Counted from the stretch's first letter, positions 10,281 through 18,959 are shown. The stretch: DNA of 64,000 nucleotides from Brevibacillus brevis (GCF_031583145.1 NZ_CP134050.1:282501-346500); one strand, 5' to 3'. Numbers and translations are program-made. Notes: generated by a model from the letters alone, not told the origin.

Positions 10281-12113
10281 ATGTGCGGTATCGTTGGATA
10301 TATTGGAAATAAACAAGCGCAAGACATTATCATCGGGGGCCTTCGCAAGCTGGAGTATCGCGGCTACGATTCGGCGGGGATCGCGGTATTGAACGAGAAG
10401 GGACTGGAGCTGGATAAGGCACAGGGCCGTCTGGCTGTGCTGGAAGAGCGTCTGGAATCCCATCCGTTGGGCGGTTTCATGGGGATCGGGCATACGCGCT
10501 GGGCGACACACGGAAAGCCGTCTGACGAAAACTCTCACCCTCACACAGACGCAAAGCAAGCCTTCGCTGTCGTGCACAACGGGATCATCGAGAACTTCCT
10601 GCCGATCAAAGAAGAGCTGCTGAGCAAAGGCTATACGTTTACCTCCGAGACCGATACAGAGGTCATCGCTCACTTGCTGGCAGACATGTACGACGGCGAC
10701 ATCGTTTCCACCGCCCGCAAAGCGGTGCAGCGCATGCGTGGTGCCTACGCGCTGGGAATCATGACCGAGCATGAGCCGGATAAACTGGTGGCGGTTCGTC
10801 TGGCAAGCCCACTGGTTGTCGGTGTAGGCGATGGCGAGAGCTTTATCGGATCGGACATCCCTGCGATTCTGGAGCATACGCGTGACGTGTACATTTTGAA
10901 CGAGGGCGAAATGGCTGTGCTGACCAGAGGCGGCGTCGAGCTGATGGACGCTGAGACTGGGGAAAAGATCGAGCGGGAGCTGTTCCACGTAGAGTGGGAC
11001 ATGGTAACGGCGGAAAAAGGCGGCTATGATTCGTTTATGCTCAAGGAGATCCACGAGCAGCCGCAAGCCGTCCGCGAAACCATGGGCGCACGCATCGACC
11101 AAGAGCACAAGCGCGTGATCTTGCCTGAGCTGAAAATGAGCAACGCGGACCTGGCGAAATACGATCGCATCTACATCGTGGCGTGCGGTACATCCATGCA
11201 CGCCGGACTGGTCGGGAAAGATGTGATCGAGAAGTGGACCCGCGTCCCGGTGGAAGTCGCTGTCGCGTCGGAGTTCCGTTACCGCGACCCGATCTACACG
11301 GACAACACCCTGATGATCGTGATCAGCCAATCCGGGGAAACGGCAGACACGCTGGCGGCTCTGCGTGAAGCGAAGAAGAGCAACGTCACCGTCCTGGCTA
11401 TCACCAACGTGGTGGGAAGCTCCGTAGCCCGCGAAGCAGATGAAGTTCTTTTCACGTGGGCAGGTCCGGAAGTAGCGGTAGCCTCCACCAAGGCGTACAC
11501 GTCCCAAGTCGTCGCCCTGTACTTGTTCGCCCTCTATCTGGCACAGGTAAAAGGCACGCTGGCAGCGGCTGAGGTAGCCGAAGTTGTGGATCATCTGCAG
11601 GACATCCCGGCGAAAATCGCTTCGCTGCTGGAGGACGCCGAGCAGGTCCGCCGCTTCGCGGAGAGCACCAAAGGCGTGAACAGCTTGTTCTTTATCGGGC
11701 GCAGCCTCGACTACGCTGTCTCGCTGGAAGGCTCCCTGAAGCTGAAGGAGATCTCGTACATCCACTCCGAGGCGTACCCTGCGGGCGAGCTGAAGCACGG
11801 CACCCTTGCGCTGATTGAAGATAACGTACCGGTAGTCGCATTGGCTACCCAACCGGACATTTACGAAAAAATGGTGAGCAACATCGTGGAGGTCAAAGCC
11901 CGCGGCGCACGCGTGCTGGGCTTTGCGATCGAAGGCGATACCGATCTGGCCAAGAGCGTCGACGAGGTCATCTACCTGCCGTCCACGCTGCCGATGCTGA
12001 CACCGATTTTGACCGTCATTCCATTGCAGCTGCTTTCCTATTTCGCTTCCGTAGCTCGCGGCCTGGACGTGGATAAACCGCGGAACCTGGCGAAGAGCGT
12101 GACGGTGGAGTAA
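10281..12113 (+). CDS. glmS: Glucosamine-fructose-6-phosphate aminotransferase
   Basis: Makes glucosamine-6-phosphate from fructose-6-phosphate and glutamine, the first step to UDP-GlcNAc. The 610-residue protein has an N-terminal class II glutamine amidotransferase domain starting MCGIVGYIGN, so the catalytic cysteine is exposed after Met removal, and two SIS sugar-isomerase domains with the ending LAKSVTVE. The ATG at 10281 is required to put Cys at position 2; an in-frame ATG at 10203 is rejected. Expression is controlled by the upstream ribozyme. Confidence 0.97.
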   Translation: MCGIVGYIGNKQAQDIIIGGLRKLEYRGYDSAGIAVLNEKGLELDKAQGRLAVLEERLESHPLGGFMGIGHTRWATHGKPSDENSHPHTDAKQAFAVVHNGIIENFLPIKEELLSKGYTFTSETDTEVIAHLLADMYDGDIVSTARKAVQRMRGAYALGIMTEHEPDKLVAVRLASPLVVGVGDGESFIGSDIPAILEHTRDVYILNEGEMAVLTRGGVELMDAETGEKIERELFHVEWDMVTAEKGGYDSFMLKEIHEQPQAVRETMGARIDQEHKRVILPELKMSNADLAKYDRIYIVACGTSMHAGLVGKDVIEKWTRVPVEVAVASEFRYRDPIYTDNTLMIVISQSGETADTLAALREAKKSNVTVLAITNVVGSSVAREADEVLFTWAGPEVAVASTKAYTSQVVALYLFALYLAQVKGTLAAAEVAEVVDHLQDIPAKIASLLEDAEQVRRFAESTKGVNSLFFIGRSLDYAVSLEGSLKLKEISYIHSEAYPAGELKHGTLALIEDNVPVVALATQPDIYEKMVSNIVEVKARGARVLGFAIEGDTDLAKSVDEVIYLPSTLPMLTPILTVIPLQLLSYFASVARGLDVDKPRNLAKSVTVE

Positions 12114-12219
12114 GGCGACTGGCTGGTTAGCGAGTTGTGTTCACGAAAATCGGAAACCGAAAAACAAAACAGGAAACTGACCTGGAATTCTCAAACTTCC
12201 GACTGATACAGTAAAATTC

Positions 12220-12248
12220 GACGCAACCTCCATGGTTGCGTCTTTTTT
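12220..12248 (+). terminator. Terminator after glmS
   Basis: GACGCAAC pairs with GTTGCGTC around seven bases, followed by six Ts. Confidence 0.88.
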
Positions 12249-12534
12249 AAAAGCGAAAAGATACATTGGGATCAATCACAGGTCCTCCAATGTCTTCGGA
12301 ACGCACGCCACTACAGCCACTTTCCCGACAGCCCGCAGGCACGCCTATCGATAGGCGTGTCTTTTCTGATGAAGAAGGATTTGCCGAGAGCATTGAAAAA
12401 TTAAATCGGGTTCACCCAAGCGCATCAATACACTTACCTGGTTTGCCGTACGGATGTGTGAACTCGTTCTTCAGATGGACCTACGCAAGATATGCGGGCG
12501 GTTTGAGCGGACAAGCGACCCAATCCTTCCCAAT
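12249..12534. other. Intergenic stretch with a 20-bp perfect palindrome
   Basis: No gene is supported here. The only clear structure is CACGCCTATCGATAGGCGTG at 12340-12359, a perfect palindrome followed by TCTTTTC. It may be a weak second terminator, a protein-binding site or part of a decayed element. An open frame of about 100 codons crosses the stretch but lacks a ribosome site and recognisable features. Confidence 0.4.
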
Positions 12535-12620
12535 CGTCACCTTGGAGTATACTCCGTGCTTTTATTGAAAACGGTCCATAATGGGCGATTGCCCTGTAGG
12601 TAGGTCCACCCACTACTATA
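12535..12620 (+). promoter_or_regulatory. MerR-type operator-promoter and leader (repeat copy A)
   Basis: The palindrome GGAGTATACTCC (12544-12555) lies between a GTCACC-like -35 and a TTTTAT-like -10. This is the long-spacer layout at which MerR activators work. The segment 12541-12620 is repeated in the same orientation at 17859-17938 (copy B), including the downstream GCCCTGTAG and GTCCACCCACTA words. The permease gene begins 65 bases further on. The likely regulator is the MerR-type protein encoded at 16613-17845, whose own upstream region is copy B. Confidence 0.65.
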
Positions 12621-12684
12621 GAGCCTGAAAAAGTGAAAGCGCTGACATTTTTGTTTTCAACTATTCGAAAGGGAGGAAAGCGTA

Positions 12685-14019
12685 TTGCAAAACACTCGCT
12701 TGGAACGTACGTTGACGCTTGCACCGCTTGTTTTGTTCGGGATCTCTTTTATGGCGCTGGGCACAGTATTCAGCACGTATGGAATCGCTGCCCAACTGAC
12801 GAAAGGGATGGTGCCCGCCGCTTACATTCTGGCATTAGTTGCGATGCTTTTCACAGCACTTAGCTACGGCAAGATGGCCCAGGCATACCCGATTTCCGGC
12901 TCGGCGTACACGTACGCCCAAAGGTCAATCTCTCCATCGATCGGCTTCATGGTGGGCTGGAGTATTCTGGTTGACTACCTGTTTATCCCGATGGTCAATT
13001 ACCTGGTTTTTGCCAGCTTTATGAATGCCGCATTTCCGGCGGTGCCCGAATATGTATGGATCTTGCTGATGCTCGTGATCGTTACGGGAATCAACGTCAG
13101 GGGCATCAAGCTGGCAGCCCGTGTCAATCTTCTGATCAATCTTTGCGCGATTCTGTTTATCGTGACATTTTGCTTTTTTTCGATCAGGCACATTGTGACG
13201 AATCAAAGCGTCTTCCATCTGTTTTCGATGTCTCCGTTCTTCCAGCAAGGAGCTGGCTTCTCCACGATCATTGCAGGCGCATCCCTCCTTTGCTTTTCCT
13301 TTTTGGGCTTCGATTCGATTACGACATTTGCAGAAGAAGTAAAGAACCCAGAAAAAACACTCCCGCGAGCCGTGTTGATCGTGACGATGGTCGGCGGCCT
13401 CATTTTCATTCTCGTGTCGTACCTGTCTCAAATCGTCTATCCTGATTATGCCTCGTTTCCCGATCCCGATTCTGCTGCGTTTGTCGTGATTCAAAACGTG
13501 GGGGGAGACTTTTTGGCCACCTTCGCTATCGTGATGGTCACTACCGGTACTTTTGGCTCTGCAATGGTTTCCCATGCCAGCGTCGGACGCCTGCTTTATT
13601 CGATGGGACGAGATGGCGTGCTGCCACGGAAGATGTTTGGCTATCTGCATCCCATCTGGAAAACGCCCATTGTCAACCTCTTGCTCGTAAGTCTGATCGG
13701 CTTGTCGGCCCTGTTTATGACGCTGGGAATGGCGGCATCGCTCATCAACTTCGGCGCTTTTCTTGCGTTTAGTTGTGTGAATATTTGCGTTATTATGCAC
13801 TTTTATATCCGTAAAAAGGATCGCGCGGGCTGGAGCCTGTTCCGCACTCTGCTTTTTCCGATCATGGGGACCGTGATGGATCTTTATCTGTTAAGCAGTC
13901 TGGACTCCTATTCGCTTTTGCTTGGAATCATCTGGTTTTGCATCGGCTTCATCTATCTCCTTGTTTTGACAAAGTGCTTCAGGCAAAAGCCGCCACAAAT
14001 GGAGATCGATGCAGCCTAA
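12685..14019 (+). CDS. APC-family amino-acid or amine permease
   Basis: Membrane importer of the amino acid-polyamine-organocation superfamily, 444 residues with about 12 hydrophobic helices. The N-terminal FGISFMALGTVFSTYG segment and the YPISGSAYTYAQ loop in helix 3 are typical. The start is TTG with GGGAGG upstream; no ATG fits the alignment. It is followed after 24 bases by an amidohydrolase gene and the pair probably forms one transcript ending at 15676. Control by the upstream GGAGTATACTCC operator is inferred. The substrate is unknown; an amide or amine later hydrolysed by the amidohydrolase is plausible. Confidence 0.85.
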   Translation: MQNTRLERTLTLAPLVLFGISFMALGTVFSTYGIAAQLTKGMVPAAYILALVAMLFTALSYGKMAQAYPISGSAYTYAQRSISPSIGFMVGWSILVDYLFIPMVNYLVFASFMNAAFPAVPEYVWILLMLVIVTGINVRGIKLAARVNLLINLCAILFIVTFCFFSIRHIVTNQSVFHLFSMSPFFQQGAGFSTIIAGASLLCFSFLGFDSITTFAEEVKNPEKTLPRAVLIVTMVGGLIFILVSYLSQIVYPDYASFPDPDSAAFVVIQNVGGDFLATFAIVMVTTGTFGSAMVSHASVGRLLYSMGRDGVLPRKMFGYLHPIWKTPIVNLLLVSLIGLSALFMTLGMAASLINFGAFLAFSCVNICVIMHFYIRKKDRAGWSLFRTLLFPIMGTVMDLYLLSSLDSYSLLLGIIWFCIGFIYLLVLTKCFRQKPPQMEIDAA

Positions 14020-14043
14020 TTCATACGGGAAGGAAGGATATAC

Positions 14044-15672
14044 ATGAAAGCAGATCTGATTGTGAAAGGAAACAAGGTGTTCACGGGGCTGCTAAATCAG
14101 CCAGAGGAAGCCGCAGTTGTTATTCGCGGAAACAAAATCGTGGATGTCTGCTCGATCGAGGAGAGCCGCGTCTATGAGGGGGAAGGCACAAAAGTGCTGA
14201 CGTATGCCGATCAATTGATCGTGCCCGGATTCCATGATGCCCATCTTCATGTCATGATGGGCAGTCTGATCGAGCACTTTTGCGTGATGCTCGGTGACAC
14301 CAAATCGGAGGAAGAAGCGGCTGCGAAGGTGAAGGAATACGCCGATCTGCACCCTGAAGACGAATGGATCATCGGCTTTGGGTGGGACCGGAACGCTTGG
14401 GAGCGAAAGCAGGACCCACACAAAAGCTCATTGGATCGCCTTTTGCCCGATCGTCCTGTTTTTCTCCTCAATGTGGAGGCGCACTACGGATGGGCCAACA
14501 GTTGCGCACTTGAGCGGGCACACATCGACGAAACCACACCTGCTCCGGAATTTGGCATCATCGAGAAGGATGAAAAAGGAGAAGTTACCGGAATTTTGCA
14601 CGAATCGGCAATGGCGCTCATCACGAAAGTTGCCTTCGCCTTTCCCCGCGAAAAACAGGAAGCCTTGCTTGCAGGCTTTTTGGCACACACCGCCAAGCAT
14701 GGAATCACGTCTGTGGATGATTTGTACGGGAGTCTGGCGATTGGGGCCCTGGATGATTACAGCTTGTACAAGGCATTCGATAAAGCAGGAAAGCTGACCA
14801 CACGCCTGCATTTTTATCCCCCGTTGAATGGGGACATCGAGATGGCAAAAGCGCTGCGCGATGAATTCCGCTCGGAAAAGCTGCAAATGAGCGGGCTGAA
14901 GCAATTCGTAGACGGGGTTGTAACCGGTCATACGGCTTATATGCTGGAGCCGTATCGAGATAAGCCGGACTCGCACGGAGAGCCGGTGTTTCCCGAGGAG
15001 GATATCAAGAAATGGGTGGGAGAAGCAGACAAGGAAGGCTTTAGGGTTCGCTTGCATGCGATTGGGGACAGGGCAATCCGGCTTGCGCTCGATTCCTTTG
15101 AAGAAGCGAAAAAAGCGAATCAAACAAACGATCGCAGGCATGCGGTGGAGCATGTGGAGGTCATCCACCATTCTGATATTTCCAGATTTCAAGAACTGGG
15201 CGTAATCGCCTCCATACAACCGGTGCACCTGGCCCTAATGCCAACAGAGGGTTTCCTGAAGCCGATCGGTGAGGAACGGTCGCCGTATTGCTACATGGGC
15301 AAAACGTTGCAGGATACGGGCGCGAAGCTTTCCTTCAGCAGCGATTTCCCGGTTGCCCCGATCAATCCGATGTTGGGGCTGCATCGTGCCGTTACGCGGA
15401 TGGATTACGCCGGGCAGGCACCGTGGAATGAAGCGGAAGCCATCCCGCTTGCCGATGCGATCCGGTATTACACGATCGGCGGGGCGTACGGTGTCCGCCG
15501 CGAGCACGAATTAGGCACACTGGAAAAAGGCAAGTTCGCCGATATCGCCGTGCTCGATTGCGATTTGTTCAGCATCCCGGCGGAGAGGATCAAGGATGCA
15601 AAAGTCGTTTTGACCATCATGGATGGTGAAATCGTCTATGAAGCGAGTGAAACTTGTCTCTTTCGGGCATGA
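14044..15672 (+). CDS. Cytosolic amidohydrolase (Amidohydro_3, YtcJ-like)
   Basis: Metal-dependent hydrolase of the family that includes YtcJ and N-substituted formamide deformylase. The 542-residue protein begins directly with the beta-sandwich strand MKADLIVKGNKVFTG, so it has no signal peptide. It shows the metal motif GFHDAHLH near residue 61-68, the YGW(A)NSCAL substrate loop, RLHAIGDRA, a late SSDFPVAPINP metal-binding Asp, and the end motif GTLEKGKFADIAVLD. AAGGAAGG precedes the ATG. It is paired with the APC permease. A related, secreted homologue is at 24835. Confidence 0.85.
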   Translation: MKADLIVKGNKVFTGLLNQPEEAAVVIRGNKIVDVCSIEESRVYEGEGTKVLTYADQLIVPGFHDAHLHVMMGSLIEHFCVMLGDTKSEEEAAAKVKEYADLHPEDEWIIGFGWDRNAWERKQDPHKSSLDRLLPDRPVFLLNVEAHYGWANSCALERAHIDETTPAPEFGIIEKDEKGEVTGILHESAMALITKVAFAFPREKQEALLAGFLAHTAKHGITSVDDLYGSLAIGALDDYSLYKAFDKAGKLTTRLHFYPPLNGDIEMAKALRDEFRSEKLQMSGLKQFVDGVVTGHTAYMLEPYRDKPDSHGEPVFPEEDIKKWVGEADKEGFRVRLHAIGDRAIRLALDSFEEAKKANQTNDRRHAVEHVEVIHHSDISRFQELGVIASIQPVHLALMPTEGFLKPIGEERSPYCYMGKTLQDTGAKLSFSSDFPVAPINPMLGLHRAVTRMDYAGQAPWNEAEAIPLADAIRYYTIGGAYGVRREHELGTLEKGKFADIAVLDCDLFSIPAERIKDAKVVLTIMDGEIVYEASETCLFRA

Positions 15673-15675
15673 TCA

Positions 15676-15714
15676 GGCACCTTACTCGTATTTCAAGTAG
15701 GTTGGTGCCATTTT
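15676..15714 (+). terminator. Probable terminator of the permease-amidohydrolase operon
   Basis: GGCACC and GGTGCC close a long hairpin with an inner ACT/AGT stem, followed by only four Ts (ATTTTG). A weaker terminator than the others here. Confidence 0.55.
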
Positions 15715-15779
15715 GGGAGTGATCGTGAGTGCGTATGCTTGGCACGCCGGAGACAAGGATCCAAGGTTCAAACTGTTCA

Positions 15780-15818
15780 TTGACTACCGAACACTGGATA
15801 AAGTACTATGTATACACT
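15780..15818 (+). promoter_or_regulatory. gntR promoter with TGTATACA operator (site 1)
   Basis: TTGACT (15780-15785), an 18-base spacer and TACTAT (15804-15809) form a sigma-A promoter. The palindromic core TGTATACA (15809-15816) overlaps the last base of the -10 element. The same -35/spacer/-10/operator layout recurs at 18211, indicating repression by a shared regulator, most simply the GntR protein encoded just downstream. Confidence 0.75.
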
Positions 15819-15865
15819 AATGGAAGTATGAATGAACATGCACTTATCGCGGTAGGGTGATGCAA

Positions 15866-16519
15866 ATGAATGATTTGAATCTTAGTCCCATTGTCAAAGA
15901 AGAAACAACAAAAGAACGGGTTTACAAGGAGGTCAAAGGCGCCATCTTGAGCGGCCGCATCTCACCTGACGAGATTTTCACAGAGGTCAAACTGGCAGAA
16001 ATACTAAATACATCGCGGACGCCAGTGCGGGAATCGCTTCAAGATCTGCAGAAGGAAGGGCTGGTCGTTGCCATTCCACGCAAAGGTCTTGCTGTGCGGA
16101 AAGTGACCTCGATTGAGATGGAGCAGATTTTCTTGCTGCGTAAATCGATCGAGAGTGAGGTCATTCAGAAGTTGATTGACCGGATCACAAGCGAGCAAAT
16201 TCAGGTTTTGGAAGAAATTTGTCACCAGCAAGAAAAAGCGATGAACATGGCGGATGAAGTCTCCTTTATTTCATTCGACCAAGAGTTTCATCTCACGCTT
16301 ACCAGGTTTGCGAACTATGAGCTGATTGAGCAAATTTTGCTCAATTTGCACAACTTGTGCACGTTGATCGGTCTACAAGCGGTGAAAAAGAAGAATCGGA
16401 TGTCCGAGGTGTTGGCCGAACACCGTGAAATCATTGAAGCGCTTCGAAAGAAAGAACAAACCAAAGCGGTTGATGCCATTATCGATCATCTGGCGAGGAC
16501 CAATGATTCGTTGCGCTAG
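15866..16519 (+). CDS. GntR/FadR-family transcriptional regulator
   Basis: DNA-binding repressor or activator of the FadR subgroup, 217 residues. The N-terminal winged helix (about 10-75) carries the diagnostic TSRTPVRESLQDLQKEGLV segment; the C-terminal helical FCD domain follows and normally binds a small carboxylate and a metal. ATG at 15866 has AGGG eight bases upstream; GTG at 15857 or ATG at 15860 are alternatives that add two or three residues. A TGTATACA operator overlaps its promoter, and the same motif occurs before the genes at 18510, 19062 and 23974, so it is the best candidate for the local pathway regulator. Confidence 0.88.
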   Translation: MNDLNLSPIVKEETTKERVYKEVKGAILSGRISPDEIFTEVKLAEILNTSRTPVRESLQDLQKEGLVVAIPRKGLAVRKVTSIEMEQIFLLRKSIESEVIQKLIDRITSEQIQVLEEICHQQEKAMNMADEVSFISFDQEFHLTLTRFANYELIEQILLNLHNLCTLIGLQAVKKKNRMSEVLAEHREIIEALRKKEQTKAVDAIIDHLARTNDSLR

Positions 16520-16596
16520 TTGGGCGTTCCGGTAGCAAAAAACGGGAATAGAGTTGAAGTCCTGGTTACTTCTTTGTGCTGGACTTGAGAAAAACG

Positions 16597-16628
16597 GCGT
16601 GGTTCTTAGGAATCACACTGTTTTTTTT
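16597..16628 (+). terminator. Terminator between convergent gntR and merR-like genes
   Basis: GTGGTTC pairs with GAATCAC (one wobble) around TTAG, followed closely by eight Ts. It overlaps the last codons of the opposite gene. Confidence 0.7.
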
Positions 16629-17845
16629 GCGATATACCCTTCTAAGTGAAAGCTTTCCTCCCCGACATGATGCTCGATATAAATCCCCGGTTGCTTGGTT
16701 TCTCCGATCGGAATCGTTTCAACCAGTTCAAATCGGCAACCTTCAAGATGGGTTTGGATGAACCCTTTCTCAAAGTTCAGCGGCAGTGCATTCGGATACA
16801 TCTCGTACATTTTTTGAATCGATTTCGCACCGTTTTTGTAATGCGAAAAAATTCCGATAATCGCGGTGTCGTCTTTGCAATACCGGTTGAGCTTGGTCAG
16901 GGGAAAGACTGGATGAAAAAGCGCGTAGTCGTTGAACGACAGGCTATCGATCATATAGTCAACGCTATTGCAGGCAATCGGCAAATGAAGAGATGAGTTG
17001 ACGATGTAGAGCACCTTTAACCTGGGATTGATGAACGTGATTTTTCCCTTCAGCTTCTTTACCATTTCCTCATTGCTGCCGCAAAAAATATACAGGGCGT
17101 CATCTTGTAGTAAATGCAGGTATTTGGGGAGCAGGACAAACGTGTCGATGCTTGGCTCCAAAATAACCTTGTTGGTCAAAGGATAGCTTTTCAGGAGCTG
17201 GTAGATAAATAGGCCGCTTTTTTCCATCAACCGGGTCAGCTCGGTGGATACCTCACTTACGGTTTTCGGTTCGTACAGGTAAGCCCTGTTCTGGATCGAA
17301 TCATCCAGATTGGGTGCGTACAAGATTCCGCCCTCAATCTTGGCTTGATAGCCGCATTCGCAATGTACGGAGGCATCCACGATCCATTCATGCATGATGA
17401 GCGTGTTTTGCAGTTGGAAGGAACCGGAGCAGACCGGGCAGCGCAGCAAGGGAATGAGCGATATGGAGATGCCTGTCACGGCTTTTTCTTCTTTTTTGTG
17501 GTGGACCGAATCGATAATCGAATCGATGTTTGCCATGGCCTCATACAGCTTCGTGATTTCCAACGCCAGCTCATCCTTCTTGGTTTCCAACAGCTGTACG
17601 AACCTTTCCCAATCATCGAGATCGCGCAATAACGTAACACGCTTTACTTTCAGGATATTATCGATTTCATTTAACGTGAAGTGAAGCGATTTCAATTGGG
17701 TAATAAAGGTCATATCGTCTTCACAAGTCTGATCGTACTCATAGTGGGATTCTTTTTTGGTCGGGATTAAAAAGCCCAAGCTGGTATAATAGCGGATCGT
17801 ATCGATGGAGACGTTAAATTTCTTTGCGAACAAACCTATTTTCAT
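16613..17845 (-). CDS. MerR-type regulator fused to a zinc site and methyltransferase-like domain
   Basis: A 410-residue protein. Residues 1-70 are a MerR winged helix-turn-helix (MKIGLFAKKFNVSIDTIRYY, then the TSLGFLIP wing), and 75-118 form the usual dimerising coiled coil. A zinc-ribbon pattern CPVC (136-139) and CECG (162-165) follows, resembling the N-terminus of rRNA methyltransferase RlmA. From about 220 the sequence has class I methyltransferase-like strands, including LPIACNSVDYMIDSLSFNDYA-like motif IV, but the glycine-rich SAM loop is degenerate (LEPSIDTFVLL). It may have become a ligand sensor. Repeat copy B with the AGAGTATACTCC palindrome lies 20-30 bases before its ATG, so autoregulation is likely. 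Confidence 0.75.
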   Translation of the reverse strand: MKIGLFAKKFNVSIDTIRYYTSLGFLIPTKKESHYEYDQTCEDDMTFITQLKSLHFTLNEIDNILKVKRVTLLRDLDDWERFVQLLETKKDELALEITKLYEAMANIDSIIDSVHHKKEEKAVTGISISLIPLLRCPVCSGSFQLQNTLIMHEWIVDASVHCECGYQAKIEGGILYAPNLDDSIQNRAYLYEPKTVSEVSTELTRLMEKSGLFIYQLLKSYPLTNKVILEPSIDTFVLLPKYLHLLQDDALYIFCGSNEEMVKKLKGKITFINPRLKVLYIVNSSLHLPIACNSVDYMIDSLSFNDYALFHPVFPLTKLNRYCKDDTAIIGIFSHYKNGAKSIQKMYEMYPNALPLNFEKGFIQTHLEGCRFELVETIPIGETKQPGIYIEHHVGEESFHLEGYIAKKTV

Positions 17846-17858
17846 ATGGTTAGTCCTT

Positions 17859-17938
17859 CCCTAGAGTATACTCCGTGTTTTTCGCGAAAACGGCTCGAAA
17901 TGGGTGGTTGCCCTGTAGATAAGTCCACCCACTAGTAT
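17859..17938 (+). repeat. Repeat copy B of the MerR-type operator-leader
   Basis: A direct repeat of 12541-12620. It keeps the palindromic core GAGTATACTC (17864-17873) and the downstream words GCCCTGTAG and GTCCACCCACTA. It lies in the gap between the minus-strand MerR-type gene and a decayed permease fragment on the plus strand. The layout suggests an ancestral divergent regulator-permease promoter. Confidence 0.75.
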
Positions 17939-18018
17939 GGTGCTAGGAACTTGCAGAGTTATTGGCAGCCAGAAGAGAAAGCGGTTACAAGGCTGCTCCT
18001 CAGGAAATACACGATGCA

Positions 18019-18155
18019 GGAGGAAGGCTGCCTTCAACTTATATTCTAACATTAGCAGCTAAGCTGTCCACAGCACTTCTCACTTCTCCCAAGGAAGGAT
18101 GGCTCGGCGTATCCGATTTCCGGATTTACGATGCGTAGGCGCAAAGGCAGGAATT
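18019..18155 (+). pseudogene. Decayed fragment of a second APC permease
   Basis: Bases 18019-18123 align with 12801-12899 of the intact permease. In the best ungapped stretch (18029-18079 against 12812-12862 approximately) I count 37 of 51 identical bases, with shared words such as CATTAG, CCACAGCACTT/TCACAGCACTT and CCGATTTCCGG. Stops and frameshifts interrupt the frame, and a gap of about five bases separates the blocks. A further weak match to a later permease segment may lie near 18190-18215. It stands behind operator copy B just as the intact permease stands behind copy A, so both were duplicated together. Confidence 0.7.
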
Positions 18156-18210
18156 TGCTGGGAGCACCGCCTAGAAATCCAAGGCAATTGTAGGAGAATT
18201 CAAAAAACAC

Positions 18211-18250
18211 TTGACTACATAATACCGAGTTCTGTATTGTGTATACATAA
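18211..18250 (+). promoter_or_regulatory. Promoter with TGTATACA operator (site 2)
   Basis: TTGACT (18211-18216), an 18-base spacer and TATTGT (18235-18240) are followed by GTATACAT, giving core TGTATACA at 18240-18247. The arrangement copies the gntR promoter. The transcript would read into the gene at 18510 through a leader of about 260 bases in which I see no gene. Confidence 0.7.
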
Positions 18251-18509
18251 AGCGTGGTTGGAAGAAGCTGATTGTCTTCCCTGCCGGGTTTGCGAATATC
18301 CACTTGCCAGGAAGTTCGTTGAAACTTCCCGTTATCTGTCTCCATTACTGAGTTTGCAGGCAGTGAATAAGGAACCAGAAGGGGTGGAGAAGCATTTGTC
18401 GATCATCGAGGGAGTGAGTCTGGTGAGACGGAGCTTGCAGCGAAACGAAACACGCTTCAACTTGTAGAAGCGATCGAATCGATCACAAAGAAGTGGGGGG
18501 ATTGAATAC

Positions 18510-18959
18510 ATGGGTAAACCTGTTGAAGCACTAAGTCAGGATATGGTTTCCCTGATTCAGGGAAGCACGATTGTGCTGCTAAACGTTGTACATAGGGAAA
18601 GCGAAAGGGTCTACACTACTGCATTATCATGGGTGTATGCCATTAACGAGAGGAAGATTCGCTTCGCAATCGATGCCAAATCGGAATTTGTGAGTATTTT
18701 GGAAAGGAACCCCGAGCTGGTTCTTGCTTTTATCGGACTTGAAAGCGTATACTCCATCGTTGGCAAAGCGGCAATAAAAATGAGACAGACAGAGGGGACT
18801 ACTCTCAAACTGGCTATTCTTGAAGTGGATGTTCAAGAGGTTCGGGACATCATCTTTTATGGTGGAAAGGTCGTCACGGAACCGTCTTTTGTCAAAACGT
18901 ATAATGCTGAGCTTGCGAAAAAGCTCGACCAAGAAGTGAAGGACATCATCTACCGTTGA
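18510..18959 (+). CDS. FMN-binding split-barrel (pyridoxamine-phosphate-oxidase-like) protein
   Basis: A 149-residue protein of the PNPOx-like flavin-binding family: N-terminal strand pattern STIVLLNVVHRESERVYTTALSWVY, then KIRFAIDAKSEFVSILERNP, then the LAFIG strand. The ATG follows GTGGGGGG. It precedes the flavin monooxygenase gene at 19062, with a second operator between them. Members of this fold can act as flavin reductases, so it could supply reduced flavin to the monooxygenase. That role is an inference; the classic HpaC-type reductase fold is related but distinct. Confidence 0.7.
   Translation: MGKPVEALSQDMVSLIQGSTIVLLNVVHRESERVYTTALSWVYAINERKIRFAIDAKSEFVSILERNPELVLAFIGLESVYSIVGKAAIKMRQTEGTTLKLAILEVDVQEVRDIIFYGGKVVTEPSFVKTYNAELAKKLDQEVKDIIYR

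Noticed and set aside
12266..12568. Plus-strand frame of about 100 codons after glmS
   Set aside because: No ribosome site, crosses a palindrome and the MerR operator, no recognisable domain.
12434..12724. Minus-strand frame sharing a peptide with a frame at 17861-18052
   Set aside because: The shared peptide arises because both copies of the operator-leader repeat are open in that frame; starts and ends differ and no ribosome site is seen. A conserved DNA element explains it better.
18099..18467. Plus-strand frame of 122 codons before the split-barrel gene
   Set aside because: It begins inside the decayed permease fragment and runs through the TGTATACA promoter; no family features.
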